Source: an uncultured Collinsella sp.
GTDB lineage: Bacteria; Actinomycetota; Coriobacteriia; Coriobacteriales; Coriobacteriaceae
Assembly: GCA_958435545.1 (NCBI GenBank)
Contig: CAUBGU010000033.1
Coordinates: 1 to 15,453, forward strand
Direction: 5' to 3'
Length of the DNA stretch: 15,453 nt
Shown here: one piece after another, positions 1 to 6,447 of the stretch
Layout: the number at the start of each line of letters is the position of its first letter
Position numbering within the stretch: the first letter of the stretch is position 1
Notes under the pieces: model-generated
The model's database searches: none
What the model was told of the DNA's origin: nothing
The model's input: only the letters and a program-made list of their open reading frames with translations
Position numbers and translations under genes: made by a program

Positions 1-39
1 ATTTAGCCCGCCAGATGTTACAGATCGAGACAGAAGATT

Positions 40-684
40 CTAGTCGCAGGTGATGTCGAGGTTCTTGCCGATGAGGCCTACATAGCCGCCCTCAGCAGCT
101 TTGGGGCTGTCAGCATGGCAGAGAACCCACTTGTCGGCCTTCCAATAGCAGTAGCTGTCACCGGCGGCAGGCATGTCGGTTGCGACCTCGGGACGCGAGC
201 CGTTGGTGCCGGCGGGAAGCGCGACCATCACCTGGAAGCCGCCTTCATCGACCATGCACGGCGTGTAGTGCAGCGTGGTGTTGAAAACCTCGACGACCTT
301 GCCGGCCGGCACGCGGAACGCCTTGACGCACGCAGTGTCGAGCTTGCCGTCCTCGATCTCCCAGCGATGCGCCACGAGCAGGATAAAGTCGCGGGCGCCC
401 AGGTTAAACTCGCTGGCGCGGTGATACTCCAGGCAGTTGAGGCGTGTGTTGTGCCCGTTGCACCAGCCGAGCTGGAAGGGGCGGCCGCCGTACATGAGCA
501 GGCCGAGCGTGTCGGCGCCCTCAACCTGCTCGAGCTCGGGCGTGGAGGCCACGTATTTGCTGCCCTCGGGGATGGGCGTAGCCGCGAGCGCCTCGACGAG
601 TGGAGCGGTCAGACTGGACGGAACGTCATCCCACACGCGGCCATAGGATTTGAACTCGGGATCGTTGACAGAGTAGATATGCAT
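40..684 (-). CDS. DUF4867 family protein, probable cupin-like fold
   Basis: The protein has 214 residues and resembles the DUF4867 family, whose function I do not know. The middle (residues about 78-160) has a cupin-like look: a His/Glu-rich strand with H78, E86, H88 and E92, then alternating hydrophobic strands with AFRVPAG, TTLHYTPC and ALPAGTN. A fold like ureidoglycolate lyase or another small-molecule-binding cupin is inference. No signal peptide or membrane segment is seen, so it should be cytoplasmic. The start is placed at the ATG of MHIYSVND because AGGAG lies 6 bases upstream; an in-frame start six codons earlier would put that AGGAG inside the gene. It lies downstream of luxS on the same strand but behind a terminator, so it probably has its own promoter or depends on read-through. 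The family assignment is from memory of its motifs. Confidence 0.75.
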   Translation of the reverse strand: MHIYSVNDPEFKSYGRVWDDVPSSLTAPLVEALAATPIPEGSKYVASTPELEQVEGADTLGLLMYGGRPFQLGWCNGHNTRLNCLEYHRASEFNLGARDFILLVAHRWEIEDGKLDTACVKAFRVPAGKVVEVFNTTLHYTPCMVDEGGFQVMVALPAGTNGSRPEVATDMPAAGDSYCYWKADKWVLCHADSPKAAEGGYVGLIGKNLDITCD

Positions 685-694
685 GTTCACTCCT

Positions 695-717
695 GTTCGC
701 AAATGTGACTATACGAA
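695..717. promoter_or_regulatory. Inverted repeat TGTTCG/CGAACA in the DUF4867 leader
   Basis: The bases TGTTCG and CGAACA sit 14 bases apart just upstream of the ribosome binding site of the DUF4867 gene. A TATAGT, a possible -10 on the minus strand, lies in the spacer, and a TTCTAGAA palindrome lies just beyond. This could be an operator over the promoter of that gene. No good -35 is visible and no regulator is assigned. Confidence 0.3.
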
Positions 718-768
718 CATTCTAGAACAAACATGAGCGATTTTGAACGCTCGTCCCAACCACTCAAC

Positions 769-799
769 AAAAAGGCGCCCCCGCATAAGCGAAGGCGCC
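769..799 (-). terminator. Intrinsic terminator of luxS
   Basis: On the minus strand, an 11-bp stem (arms 789-799 and 774-784, with two G-U pairs) closes a 4-base TTAT loop and is followed at once by TTTTT. It begins about 30 bases after the luxS stop codon. This is a textbook rho-independent terminator and separates luxS from the DUF4867 gene. Confidence 0.9.
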
Positions 800-828
800 C
801 AATGCGCGCGTTTTGGGCAATAAAGCCC

Positions 829-1317
829 TTACGCCTGCTGATAGTGCAGGTGCTTCTCGTCGATATCGGCCAGGTCACGGTCGAGGTAGCGGCGCGCGAG
901 CCAGTTTGCCATGGGGAGGTTCTGGTCCAGGTAGTTGCCGCACTCCTCGGGAGCGGCACCGGGGACATCGCCCTCAAAGCCGGCGACAAACTCGAACAGC
1001 TCACGCACGAGCGGCAGGATCTCCTCGCTCGTCACCTCGCCAAACACGACGAGGTAAAAGCCCGTGCGGCAGCCCATGGGGCCAAAGTAGACAATACGGC
1101 TCGACCACTCGGCATGATTGCGGAGGAACGTCGCGCCCAAGTGCTCGATGGTGTGGCACTCGGCCGTGTTCATGACCGGCTCCTTATTGGGCGTGGTCAG
1201 GCGCAGGTCAAAGGTGGTGACGGCGGCGCCGGTCGCCGGATCGCGGTCGATGCGGCTCACATACACGCCGGGCTCAAGCAGCAGATGGTCAACGGAAAAG
1301 CTCGCGATGCGCTCCAT
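829..1317 (-). CDS. luxS: S-ribosylhomocysteine lyase LuxS
   Basis: LuxS cleaves S-ribosylhomocysteine to homocysteine and DPD, the precursor of autoinducer-2, in the activated methyl cycle. The 162-residue length is normal. The metal ligands are present: HTIEH gives H55 and H59, and C126 lies in EECGNYL. The catalytic cysteine is C83 in GPMGCRTGFYL. These match the B. subtilis residues H54, H58, C84 and C126 almost exactly. The ATG is preceded by GAGAGGA about 8 bases upstream. The gene is probably monocistronic: it has a strong terminator behind it and hairpins plus a possible promoter in front. The Pfs nucleosidase that supplies its substrate is not in the window. Confidence 0.97.
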   Translation of the reverse strand: MERIASFSVDHLLLEPGVYVSRIDRDPATGAAVTTFDLRLTTPNKEPVMNTAECHTIEHLGATFLRNHAEWSSRIVYFGPMGCRTGFYLVVFGEVTSEEILPLVRELFEFVAGFEGDVPGAAPEECGNYLDQNLPMANWLARRYLDRDLADIDEKHLHYQQA

Positions 1318-1338
1318 AGCAGATCCTCTCGGTAGTCA

Positions 1339-1413
1339 ATTTGGGACGGGGCTCTTTTAGCTGGTTCGAATGGTCGCACCAATCATACCAGTCAAAAAAG
1401 CCTCGTCCCAAAT
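1339..1413. repeat. 75-bp imperfect palindrome upstream of luxS
   Basis: Two 36-base arms (1339-1374 and 1378-1413) are inverted copies matching at 29 of 36 positions, around a 3-base centre CGC. The outermost 10 bases, ATTTGGGACG/CGTCCCAAAT, are perfect. The element lies between luxS and the kinase gene. It could be a dispersed palindromic repeat of the REP or MITE type, or a long hairpin in the luxS 5' leader. It also contains the best candidate luxS promoter, so both roles may overlap. Confidence 0.75.
1382..1411 (-). promoter_or_regulatory. Candidate luxS promoter
   Basis: On the minus strand, TTGGGA (1406-1411) and TATGAT (1382-1387) are spaced 18 bases apart, and the -10 is preceded by TGG as in an extended -10. 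Transcription would start about 60 bases before the luxS ATG. The promoter lies inside one arm of the 75-bp palindrome. It is a moderate match only. Confidence 0.4.
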
Positions 1414-1424
1414 GAGCTGCCCGA

Positions 1425-1455
1425 GACGGGGATCAATGAGTTTTTAATCCCCGTC
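1425..1455. repeat. Hairpin with GACGGGGAT arms after the sugar operon
   Basis: GACGGGGAT (1425-1433) and ATCCCCGTC (1447-1455) form a perfect 9-bp inverted repeat with a 13-base AT-rich loop, 14 bases beyond the kinase stop codon. It lacks a U-tract on either strand, so it is not a classical terminator, although it may protect the 3' end of the operon mRNA. The core resembles the GGGACG core of the neighbouring 75-bp palindrome. Confidence 0.6.
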
Positions 1456-1469
1456 CCAGAAAAATCATG

Positions 1470-2960
1470 CTAGGCAGTGTATGCAATTGTTGATTTGACC
1501 GCGTGGCGCCAGCCGGCGATCTTTTTGGCTCGCTCGTCGGCGGGCATGGCAGGCTCCACGATGCCGCGGGCGCCGTAGACGTCGACCACATCGCGCGTGT
1601 ACATGCCCAGCGCAATGCCGCAGGCCCAGGCCGCACCCAGGCCGCTCATCTCGTCGTTGCTCGCGATGCGGATGGGAGAAACAACCAAGTCGCTCTCAAA
1701 CTGCATCAGGTACGCGTCGCGCGTAGGACCGCCGTCAACGCGAAGCTCAGCCAACGCCGCGCCCGAATCCTCGACCATCGCATCGATCACATCGAAGATT
1801 TGATAGGCAATCGACTCGTCGGCAGCCTTCACGAACTCCGCGCGGCCGGTGGTACGCGTCATGCCAAAAACGCAGCCCTCGGCGTCGCTTGCCCAGTGCG
1901 GCGCGCCCAAGCCGGTAAACGCCGGCACAAAGTAGACGCGGCTCGCCGGATTGGCGGCGTAGCACAGGTCGGTAACCTCCTCGGGGTTATTGATGAGCTC
2001 CAGATCGTCGCGCAGCCACGTCTTGACGGCGCCGGCGTAGCTCACGTTGCCCTCGAGTACATACTCGGTCACGCCGTCCATACGCCATGCGAGCGAGCTC
2101 GAAAGCCCGTGCGAGCTGGCAACGAACTCGTCGCCGACGTTCATCATGACCGAGCTGCCGGTGCCATAGGTCGCCTTGGCCATACCGCGGCTGTGGCAGC
2201 CCTGAGCGAACAAGGCCGCGTGGCTGTCGCCCAGCACACCGTGAATGGGCACAGGTGTCGGCAAAAAGCCGCCCAGGTCCGTCATGCCGAACAGGCCATC
2301 GGAATCGGTCACCTGTGGCAGGCAGGCCACATCGACGCCAAAGACCTCGCACACCGGCTCGCTCCAGCAGCCACGGCGCAGGTCAAAGAGCTGCGTGCGG
2401 CTGGCGTTGGACCAGTCGCAGCGGAACTCCGCGCCGCCCGTGAGCATCCAGACCGCCCAGGCATCGATGGTACCCAGGCACAGCTCGCCCGCCGCGGCAG
2501 CCTCGGCAGCAGCGGGAACGTTCGCGAGAATCCAAGCCATCTTGCCCGCCGGGTAGTAGGGCGAGAGCACCAGGCCCGTCGTGTCACGCACCAGCTCGGC
2601 CACGCCCTCGCGCGCGGCCAGCTTGTCGCACAGCTCGCGGGCGCGGGCGCACTGCCACACCACGGCGTCGCACAGCGGCTCGCCCGTCGCGCGGTTCCAG
2701 GCAACGGTGGTCTCGCGCTGGTTGGAGATGCCGATGCCGGCGACGTCGGCCGGATCGACCCCGGTCTCCTCCACCACGGCACGCGCCACGGCCAGCACAT
2801 TGGCGGCAATCTCGGCCGGATCATGGCTCACCCAGCCGGCCTCGTTGACGATCTGGCGATGCGAGCGATCGGTGCGATGGATCAAATGGCCGCCCTCGTC
2901 TACCAGTAGCGCCTTGGTGCCCTGCGTGGACTGATCGATTCCGATGATGTAGCGGCCCAT
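1470..2960 (-). CDS. FGGY-family sugar kinase, glycerol-kinase-like (possible apulose kinase)
   Basis: This is an ATP-dependent carbohydrate kinase of 496 residues, the usual FGGY length. The N-terminal phosphate-1 motif is GIDQSTQGTK (7-16), with the second actin-like ATPase half after about residue 260 (ATYGTGSS 263-270). It carries glycerol-kinase-type substrate residues: R82-E83 in NQRET, tyrosines 135-136 and D245. However, the segment after D245 reads GDSHAAL, where glycerol kinases have GDQQAAL, and the gene ends an operon with an isomerase and a split transketolase. I infer that the substrate is a ketose with a glycerol-like CH2OH, possibly apulose, rather than glycerol. The start is the ATG of MGRYII with AAAGGGG upstream; an in-frame TTG five codons earlier overlaps that site and is rejected. 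Glycerol kinase remains an alternative. Confidence 0.85.
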   Translation of the reverse strand: MGRYIIGIDQSTQGTKALLVDEGGHLIHRTDRSHRQIVNEAGWVSHDPAEIAANVLAVARAVVEETGVDPADVAGIGISNQRETTVAWNRATGEPLCDAVVWQCARARELCDKLAAREGVAELVRDTTGLVLSPYYPAGKMAWILANVPAAAEAAAAGELCLGTIDAWAVWMLTGGAEFRCDWSNASRTQLFDLRRGCWSEPVCEVFGVDVACLPQVTDSDGLFGMTDLGGFLPTPVPIHGVLGDSHAALFAQGCHSRGMAKATYGTGSSVMMNVGDEFVASSHGLSSSLAWRMDGVTEYVLEGNVSYAGAVKTWLRDDLELINNPEEVTDLCYAANPASRVYFVPAFTGLGAPHWASDAEGCVFGMTRTTGRAEFVKAADESIAYQIFDVIDAMVEDSGAALAELRVDGGPTRDAYLMQFESDLVVSPIRIASNDEMSGLGAAWACGIALGMYTRDVVDVYGARGIVEPAMPADERAKKIAGWRHAVKSTIAYTA

Positions 2961-2979
2961 GGCCACCCCTTTCAAAACG

Positions 2980-3012
2980 AATGTGACAAAGGGACGGTCC
3001 CTTCGTCACATT
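2980..3012. repeat. REP-like palindrome between transketolase and kinase genes
   Basis: Two 16-base arms (2980-2995 and 2997-3012) starting AATGTGAC and ending GGGAC are inverted copies with one mismatch around a single central base. The element fills most of the 56-base gap between the two genes. Palindromes of the type TGTGACAAAGGGAC are, from memory, common dispersed elements between genes in Coriobacteria and Clostridia. In the mRNA it would form a stable hairpin that could change the relative amount of kinase transcript. Confidence 0.75.
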
Positions 3013-3016
3013 CCAG

Positions 3017-3958
3017 TTACTCTGCGGGCAGGAACTCGGCGACGGTCTTAGCGATGCCTTCGCCGGTGAGACCGTAGTGTGCGAAGACCTCGGGGCTCGT
3101 GCCGGTGATGACCGGCGCGTCGGGCAGGGAGAGGCACTTGACCGGACGCGGGCAATGCTCACCCACCACCTGCGCGACCATAGAGCCCAGGCCACCGAAG
3201 GGGCTGTGCTCCTCGACGGTCACGACGGCGCGCGTGGCACCGGCGGCCTCAATCACGGCCTCGGCGTCAAGCGGCTTGACGCAGTACATGTCGAGCACCG
3301 TTGCCGAGATGCCCTGCTCGGCCAGCAGATCGGCGGCGTCCACGGCATGGCGAACCATCTCGCCGGTGGCGACGATCGTCACATCGGTGCCGCGGCGCAC
3401 CCAGGTGGCGCGATCCATCTGAAACGGGCACTCGTCCTCGGTGTACACGTCCTCGACCGGGTTGCGGCCCACGCGGATGTATGCCGGCTTGTTGTCGACA
3501 ACTAGGGCGCGAACAAGCTCGGCGGTCTGGAAGCGGTCGCTCGGCAGATACACGCGCATGTTGGGGATCGCGCTCATGGCAGCGATGTCCTGCGCGGAGT
3601 GATGGCTCATGCCCAGGGCGCCGTAGGACACGCCGCCCGAAATGCCGATGAGCTTGACGTTGGTGTTGGAGTACGAAACGTCGACCTTGCACTGCTCATA
3701 CGAGCGCGTGGTCACAAAGGACGCCGGCGAGGCGGCCCAGGCCTTCTTGCCGCACGAAGCCATGCCGGCGGCGATGCCCACCAGGTCCTGCTCGGCAATG
3801 CCGACCTCAATGGACTGCTGGGGATACTGATCGAAAAACGGCGTGAGCGATGCGGAGCCGCGGGAGTCGGAGCACAGGACGACGATGTCCTTGTCGGTCT
3901 TCGCGGCCTCGAGCAGCGTGTCGCAGATAACCTTGCGGTTGGCGATCTTGTTAGCCAT
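3017..3958 (-). CDS. Transketolase, C-terminal subunit (split enzyme)
   Basis: This 313-residue protein is the second half of a two-gene transketolase: the pyrimidine-binding domain followed by the C-terminal transketolase domain (from about residue 190). The catalytic glutamate is E56 in VGIAEQD, which activates thiamine diphosphate. Other family marks are GMSHHSAQD (116-124), EEHSPFGGLG (249-258) and the closing GLTGEGI. The start is the ATG of MANKIANRK, because AAGGAGG lies 6 bases upstream; a longer in-frame version is not needed. The first 8 bases overlap the end of the N-terminal subunit gene, indicating translational coupling and equal subunit amounts. It would transfer a two-carbon ketol unit, here probably from the phosphorylated ketose made by the operon kinase to glyceraldehyde 3-phosphate. 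Confidence 0.93.
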   Translation of the reverse strand: MANKIANRKVICDTLLEAAKTDKDIVVLCSDSRGSASLTPFFDQYPQQSIEVGIAEQDLVGIAAGMASCGKKAWAASPASFVTTRSYEQCKVDVSYSNTNVKLIGISGGVSYGALGMSHHSAQDIAAMSAIPNMRVYLPSDRFQTAELVRALVVDNKPAYIRVGRNPVEDVYTEDECPFQMDRATWVRRGTDVTIVATGEMVRHAVDAADLLAEQGISATVLDMYCVKPLDAEAVIEAAGATRAVVTVEEHSPFGGLGSMVAQVVGEHCPRPVKCLSLPDAPVITGTSPEVFAHYGLTGEGIAKTVAEFLPAE

Positions 3959-4787
3959 TGATGGCCTCCTTGTGGGCAGCGAAATCGGCGATGATCTGGG
4001 CATATTCCTCGTCGTTGGGCAGGTGGTGATGCCAGCCGGCCTTGTCCTCCATGACGGGCGAGCCGTAACCCTTCACCGTGTTGAGGATGATGACCGTGGG
4101 CTTGCCCTTGGTCTCGGCGGCCAACGTCAGAGCGGCGTCGATGGCCTGGACGTCGTTGCCCGGAATGGAGAGCACGTTCCAGCCGAAGGCGGCCCAGCGC
4201 TCCTCCTGCGAATCCTGCTTCATGACGTCCTCGGTGCAACCGCTGATCTGCAGGCGGTTGCGGTCCACGAGCGCGCACAGGTTATCGAGCTGGTAGTTGC
4301 CGCCGCTCATGGCGCCCTCCCAGACCGAGCCCTCGGCAAGCTCGCCGTCGCCCATGATGGTGTAGACGCGATAGTCGCGGCCGTCCATCTTGCCGGCGAG
4401 CGCCATGCCCACGGCCACGGGCAGGCCGTGACCCAGCGAGCCCGAGTTCATCTCGATGCCCTTGAGCTTGTTGTTGGGGTGGCCGATGTAGGGGCTGCCG
4501 AACTTGGAGAAGCGGGCCTTGACGTCGTCGAGGTCGAGATAGCCCTCGTGGCAAAGCACCGCGTAGTAAGCCTCCATGGCGTGGCCCTTGGAGAGCACGA
4601 AGCGGTCGCGGTTGGGATCGTCGACGGTCTCGGGCGAAATGTTGAGGTGGTTGGCGTAGAGGGTCATGAGGGCGTCAATCACCGACATGTCGCCGCCGAT
4701 GTGGCCGCCGGCGCCAGCCATGATGATATCGACGCAATCGCGGCGAAGGTCCCAACGCAGGGACTCAAGCTCTTCGATAGTTGCCAT
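3951..4787 (-). CDS. Transketolase, N-terminal (thiamine diphosphate-binding) subunit
   Basis: This 278-residue protein is the pyrophosphate-binding half of a split transketolase. Visible motifs are GAGGHIGGD (25-33), SKGHA with H69 (67-70), GSLGHGL (116-122), the thiamine diphosphate and metal motif starting GDGE (147-150) and closing at N177 in DRNRLQ, and the histidine run GWHHHLP (251-257). The length is usual for N-terminal subunits of split enzymes. GAGGAG lies upstream of the ATG. The isomerase stop codon lies 2 bases upstream, and the partner subunit gene overlaps the end by 8 bases, so all are one transcript. Housekeeping transketolases are usually single chains, so a separate split copy beside a kinase and isomerase suggests a dedicated catabolic enzyme, as in the apulose 4-phosphate and sulfofructose systems. 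Confidence 0.94.
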   Translation of the reverse strand: MATIEELESLRWDLRRDCVDIIMAGAGGHIGGDMSVIDALMTLYANHLNISPETVDDPNRDRFVLSKGHAMEAYYAVLCHEGYLDLDDVKARFSKFGSPYIGHPNNKLKGIEMNSGSLGHGLPVAVGMALAGKMDGRDYRVYTIMGDGELAEGSVWEGAMSGGNYQLDNLCALVDRNRLQISGCTEDVMKQDSQEERWAAFGWNVLSIPGNDVQAIDAALTLAAETKGKPTVIILNTVKGYGSPVMEDKAGWHHHLPNDEEYAQIIADFAAHKEAING

Positions 4788-4789
4788 TT

Positions 4790-6190
4790 CTACTCTCCTC
4801 GCAGGTAGGCTTTAACGTCTTCTTCGATGGGGTCGTACAGGTCGGGGGCGATGCCGATATACTTGCACGCCTCGTAGAGCACCGGCACCACGTTGGCGTG
4901 AATAGCGACGCAGTGGTGGATGTAGGGACCCTCGACGATCTTGGCCTCGAGGCGCTTGAGGTTGTCGACCTCGACCCACAGATAGGTGCCCATACCGGCC
5001 GGGCCGTCGATGCCGCGGGCGTTGCCCAGCAGCAGCGAGTACTCGCCGTTGTCGCCGTCAAAGCGGGCAAGGGTGAGGTCGCCATGCTTGGCCTCGGCCG
5101 TCAGCGCGCCGGGGTGATCGAAAGCCAGTGGGTAGGTGAGCTTGGGCTTGACGGCCGCGCAGCTGCAGGGCCAGGGGCCGCAGTGCTGCAGCAACTCACC
5201 GTTCTCGTTATCGGGATGGCGCACGGTCCAGTCGGCGAACATGCCGCGGTGACGGCCCAGGTCGGCGGCCTCGACCATCAGCGCGGTGATGGCGCCGTGG
5301 ATATCGGTCTCGCATACGATAGGAATGCCCATCTCGTTGAGGATGGCGTTGGCGGCGCAGGGCATAATACCCAGCTCGTCCTGCAGAGCGTTCCAGCACT
5401 GAATGGCACCGGCGTTGCAGCCATACTTCTCGACCAAGCGCTTCATGGCGATGGCAAGACCGGCGACCGCGGGGACCTTGTCCTCGGGGATGCAGATCTC
5501 AAAGCTGTCGTTGATGTGGGCAAGCATGGCGGCCATGGCCTGCTCGTCGGCCTGGGCGTCGCGCACAGCCTGGACAAGTTCGGTCATGGGGATGGGCGAA
5601 AGCTGGATGTTGAACTTCTCGAGCAGCTCGCCCTCGTTGCACATGGTCGACCAGAAGTCGAAGGGACGGGTGGCCATCTGCAGGATGCGGGTGTGCTTGA
5701 AGGTCTTGACCACGTTGCAAACGGCCAAAAAGTCCCAAACGCCGCGCTCGAACTCGGGGTCGGTCAGGCGGCAGTTGGTCATGTAGGTGAAGGGAACCTG
5801 GAAGCGGCGCAGGACCTTGCCGGTGGCGAACAGACCGCACTGGCTATCGCGCAGGCGCGTGCCGTCGGGCTCGGGGCGCTCGTCGCGCGGGCCCCACAGC
5901 AGCACGGGCAGGCCGAGCTCGCGGGCAAGGCGAGCGCAAACGTACTCGGTGCCAAAGTTGGCGTGGCACAGCATAATGCCATCGACGCCCTCGGCGCGGA
6001 ATTTCTTGACGATAGGCTCGATATGGCTGTCGTCGAACAGCAGGCCCTCGTCATTGATGTCGTCGATATCCACGATGTCGACGCCGATCTCGCGCAGGCG
6101 ATCAGCCGTCAGGCCGCGATACTTGATTGCGTCCGGCGCGCTAAAGATGCTGCGGCGCGTGGGCACAAAGCCGAGCTTGATCTTGTCCAT
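4790..6190 (-). CDS. L-fucose/L-arabinose isomerase-like sugar isomerase (COG2407 type)
   Basis: This 466-residue protein looks like a cytoplasmic aldose-ketose isomerase of the fucose/arabinose isomerase superfamily. The N-terminal half is a Rossmann-like region (GVDGIMLCHANFGTE, 68-82). The C-terminal half carries likely metal and active-site residues: CETD (E294, D296), QHCGPWP (H336) and GPYIHHC (H425, H426). I assign these by family pattern, not by alignment. It is the first gene of the operon, with GGGGAGGA upstream of the ATG, and is followed at 2 bases by the transketolase gene. In context it should make the ketose that the FGGY kinase phosphorylates. Candidate substrates are D-apiose or another pentose or branched sugar. 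Sulfoquinovose is less likely because no sulfosugar enzymes are nearby. Confidence 0.88.
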   Translation of the reverse strand: MDKIKLGFVPTRRSIFSAPDAIKYRGLTADRLREIGVDIVDIDDINDEGLLFDDSHIEPIVKKFRAEGVDGIMLCHANFGTEYVCARLARELGLPVLLWGPRDERPEPDGTRLRDSQCGLFATGKVLRRFQVPFTYMTNCRLTDPEFERGVWDFLAVCNVVKTFKHTRILQMATRPFDFWSTMCNEGELLEKFNIQLSPIPMTELVQAVRDAQADEQAMAAMLAHINDSFEICIPEDKVPAVAGLAIAMKRLVEKYGCNAGAIQCWNALQDELGIMPCAANAILNEMGIPIVCETDIHGAITALMVEAADLGRHRGMFADWTVRHPDNENGELLQHCGPWPCSCAAVKPKLTYPLAFDHPGALTAEAKHGDLTLARFDGDNGEYSLLLGNARGIDGPAGMGTYLWVEVDNLKRLEAKIVEGPYIHHCVAIHANVVPVLYEACKYIGIAPDLYDPIEEDVKAYLRGE

Positions 6191-6216
6191 GTACGTCCTC
6201 CCCTAATCACATGTTC

Positions 6217-6253
6217 AGTAAACAGACGCATGTTTCGTTTTGTTCTGTTTACT
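6217..6253. promoter_or_regulatory. Candidate LacI-family operator in the isomerase operon leader
   Basis: AGTAAACAGA (6217-6226) and TCTGTTTACT (6244-6253) are a perfect 10-bp inverted repeat with a 17-base spacer. They lie just downstream of the candidate promoter and upstream of the isomerase ribosome binding site, a good place for a repressor. The TGTTTA half-site recurs in the promoter of the lacI-type gene next door, so that protein is the likely binder. Confidence 0.6.
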
Positions 6254-6272
6254 AAATGTTTTACTCTTTTGT

Positions 6273-6301
6273 TTAATAGTCTAGCGCGAAAGTCCCGTAA
6301 A
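6273..6301 (-). promoter_or_regulatory. Candidate promoter of the isomerase-transketolase-kinase operon
   Basis: On the minus strand, TTTACG (6296-6301) and TATTAA (6273-6278) are 17 bases apart, each matching four of six consensus bases. The start site would lie near 6266, giving a leader of about 75 bases that contains the operator. Two direct repeats TAAACGGTA (6298-6306 and 6319-6327) overlap and precede the -35. Confidence 0.5.
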
Positions 6302-6355
6302 CGGTAGAGAAATCAGCCTAAACGGTATGTAAACAAACTGAACATACAAGGGCAT

Positions 6356-6381
6356 CAAAAAGAGGGCCCAAAGGACCCTCT
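6356..6381 (-). terminator. Intrinsic terminator of the lacI-type gene
   Basis: On the minus strand, a 9-bp stem (6373-6381 with 6361-6369, one G-U pair) closes a TTT loop and runs into TTTTT. It follows the regulator stop codon by about 66 bases and precedes the operon promoter, so the regulator and the sugar operon are separate transcripts. Confidence 0.85.
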
Positions 6382-6447
6382 CTTAGTAGCGTTATGTATG
6401 GCTGCCTTAGCGAGCTTTGCCTCCCTGCGCCCCGGCGTTTTCTTCGC

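Noticed and set aside
1425..1455. Intrinsic terminator of the sugar operon
   Set aside because: The hairpin is strong but no run of U follows on the minus strand, and none follows on the plus strand, so it is listed as a hairpin repeat instead.
1503..2909. 468-codon open frame on the plus strand opposite the kinase
   Set aside because: It is a shadow: low complexity His/Arg/Ala/Val composition, no family motifs, no ribosome binding site, and the opposite strand carries a full FGGY kinase.
3017..4787. Possible 1-deoxyxylulose 5-phosphate synthase or pyruvate dehydrogenase E1 pair
   Set aside because: The motif order, the GAGGHIGG and SKGHA segments and the subunit lengths (278 and 313) fit a split transketolase better; DXS is a single chain and E1 subunits have different signatures.
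1470..6190. Sulfoquinovose degradation by a split transketolase
   Set aside because: That pathway needs no kinase and usually comes with sulfoquinovosidase and sulfolactaldehyde-processing enzymes, none of which are seen. It is kept only as a weak alternative.
4781..6307. 508-codon open frame on the plus strand opposite the isomerase
   Set aside because: It arises from GC-rich codon bias opposite a clear isomerase gene; the translation has no recognisable domain.
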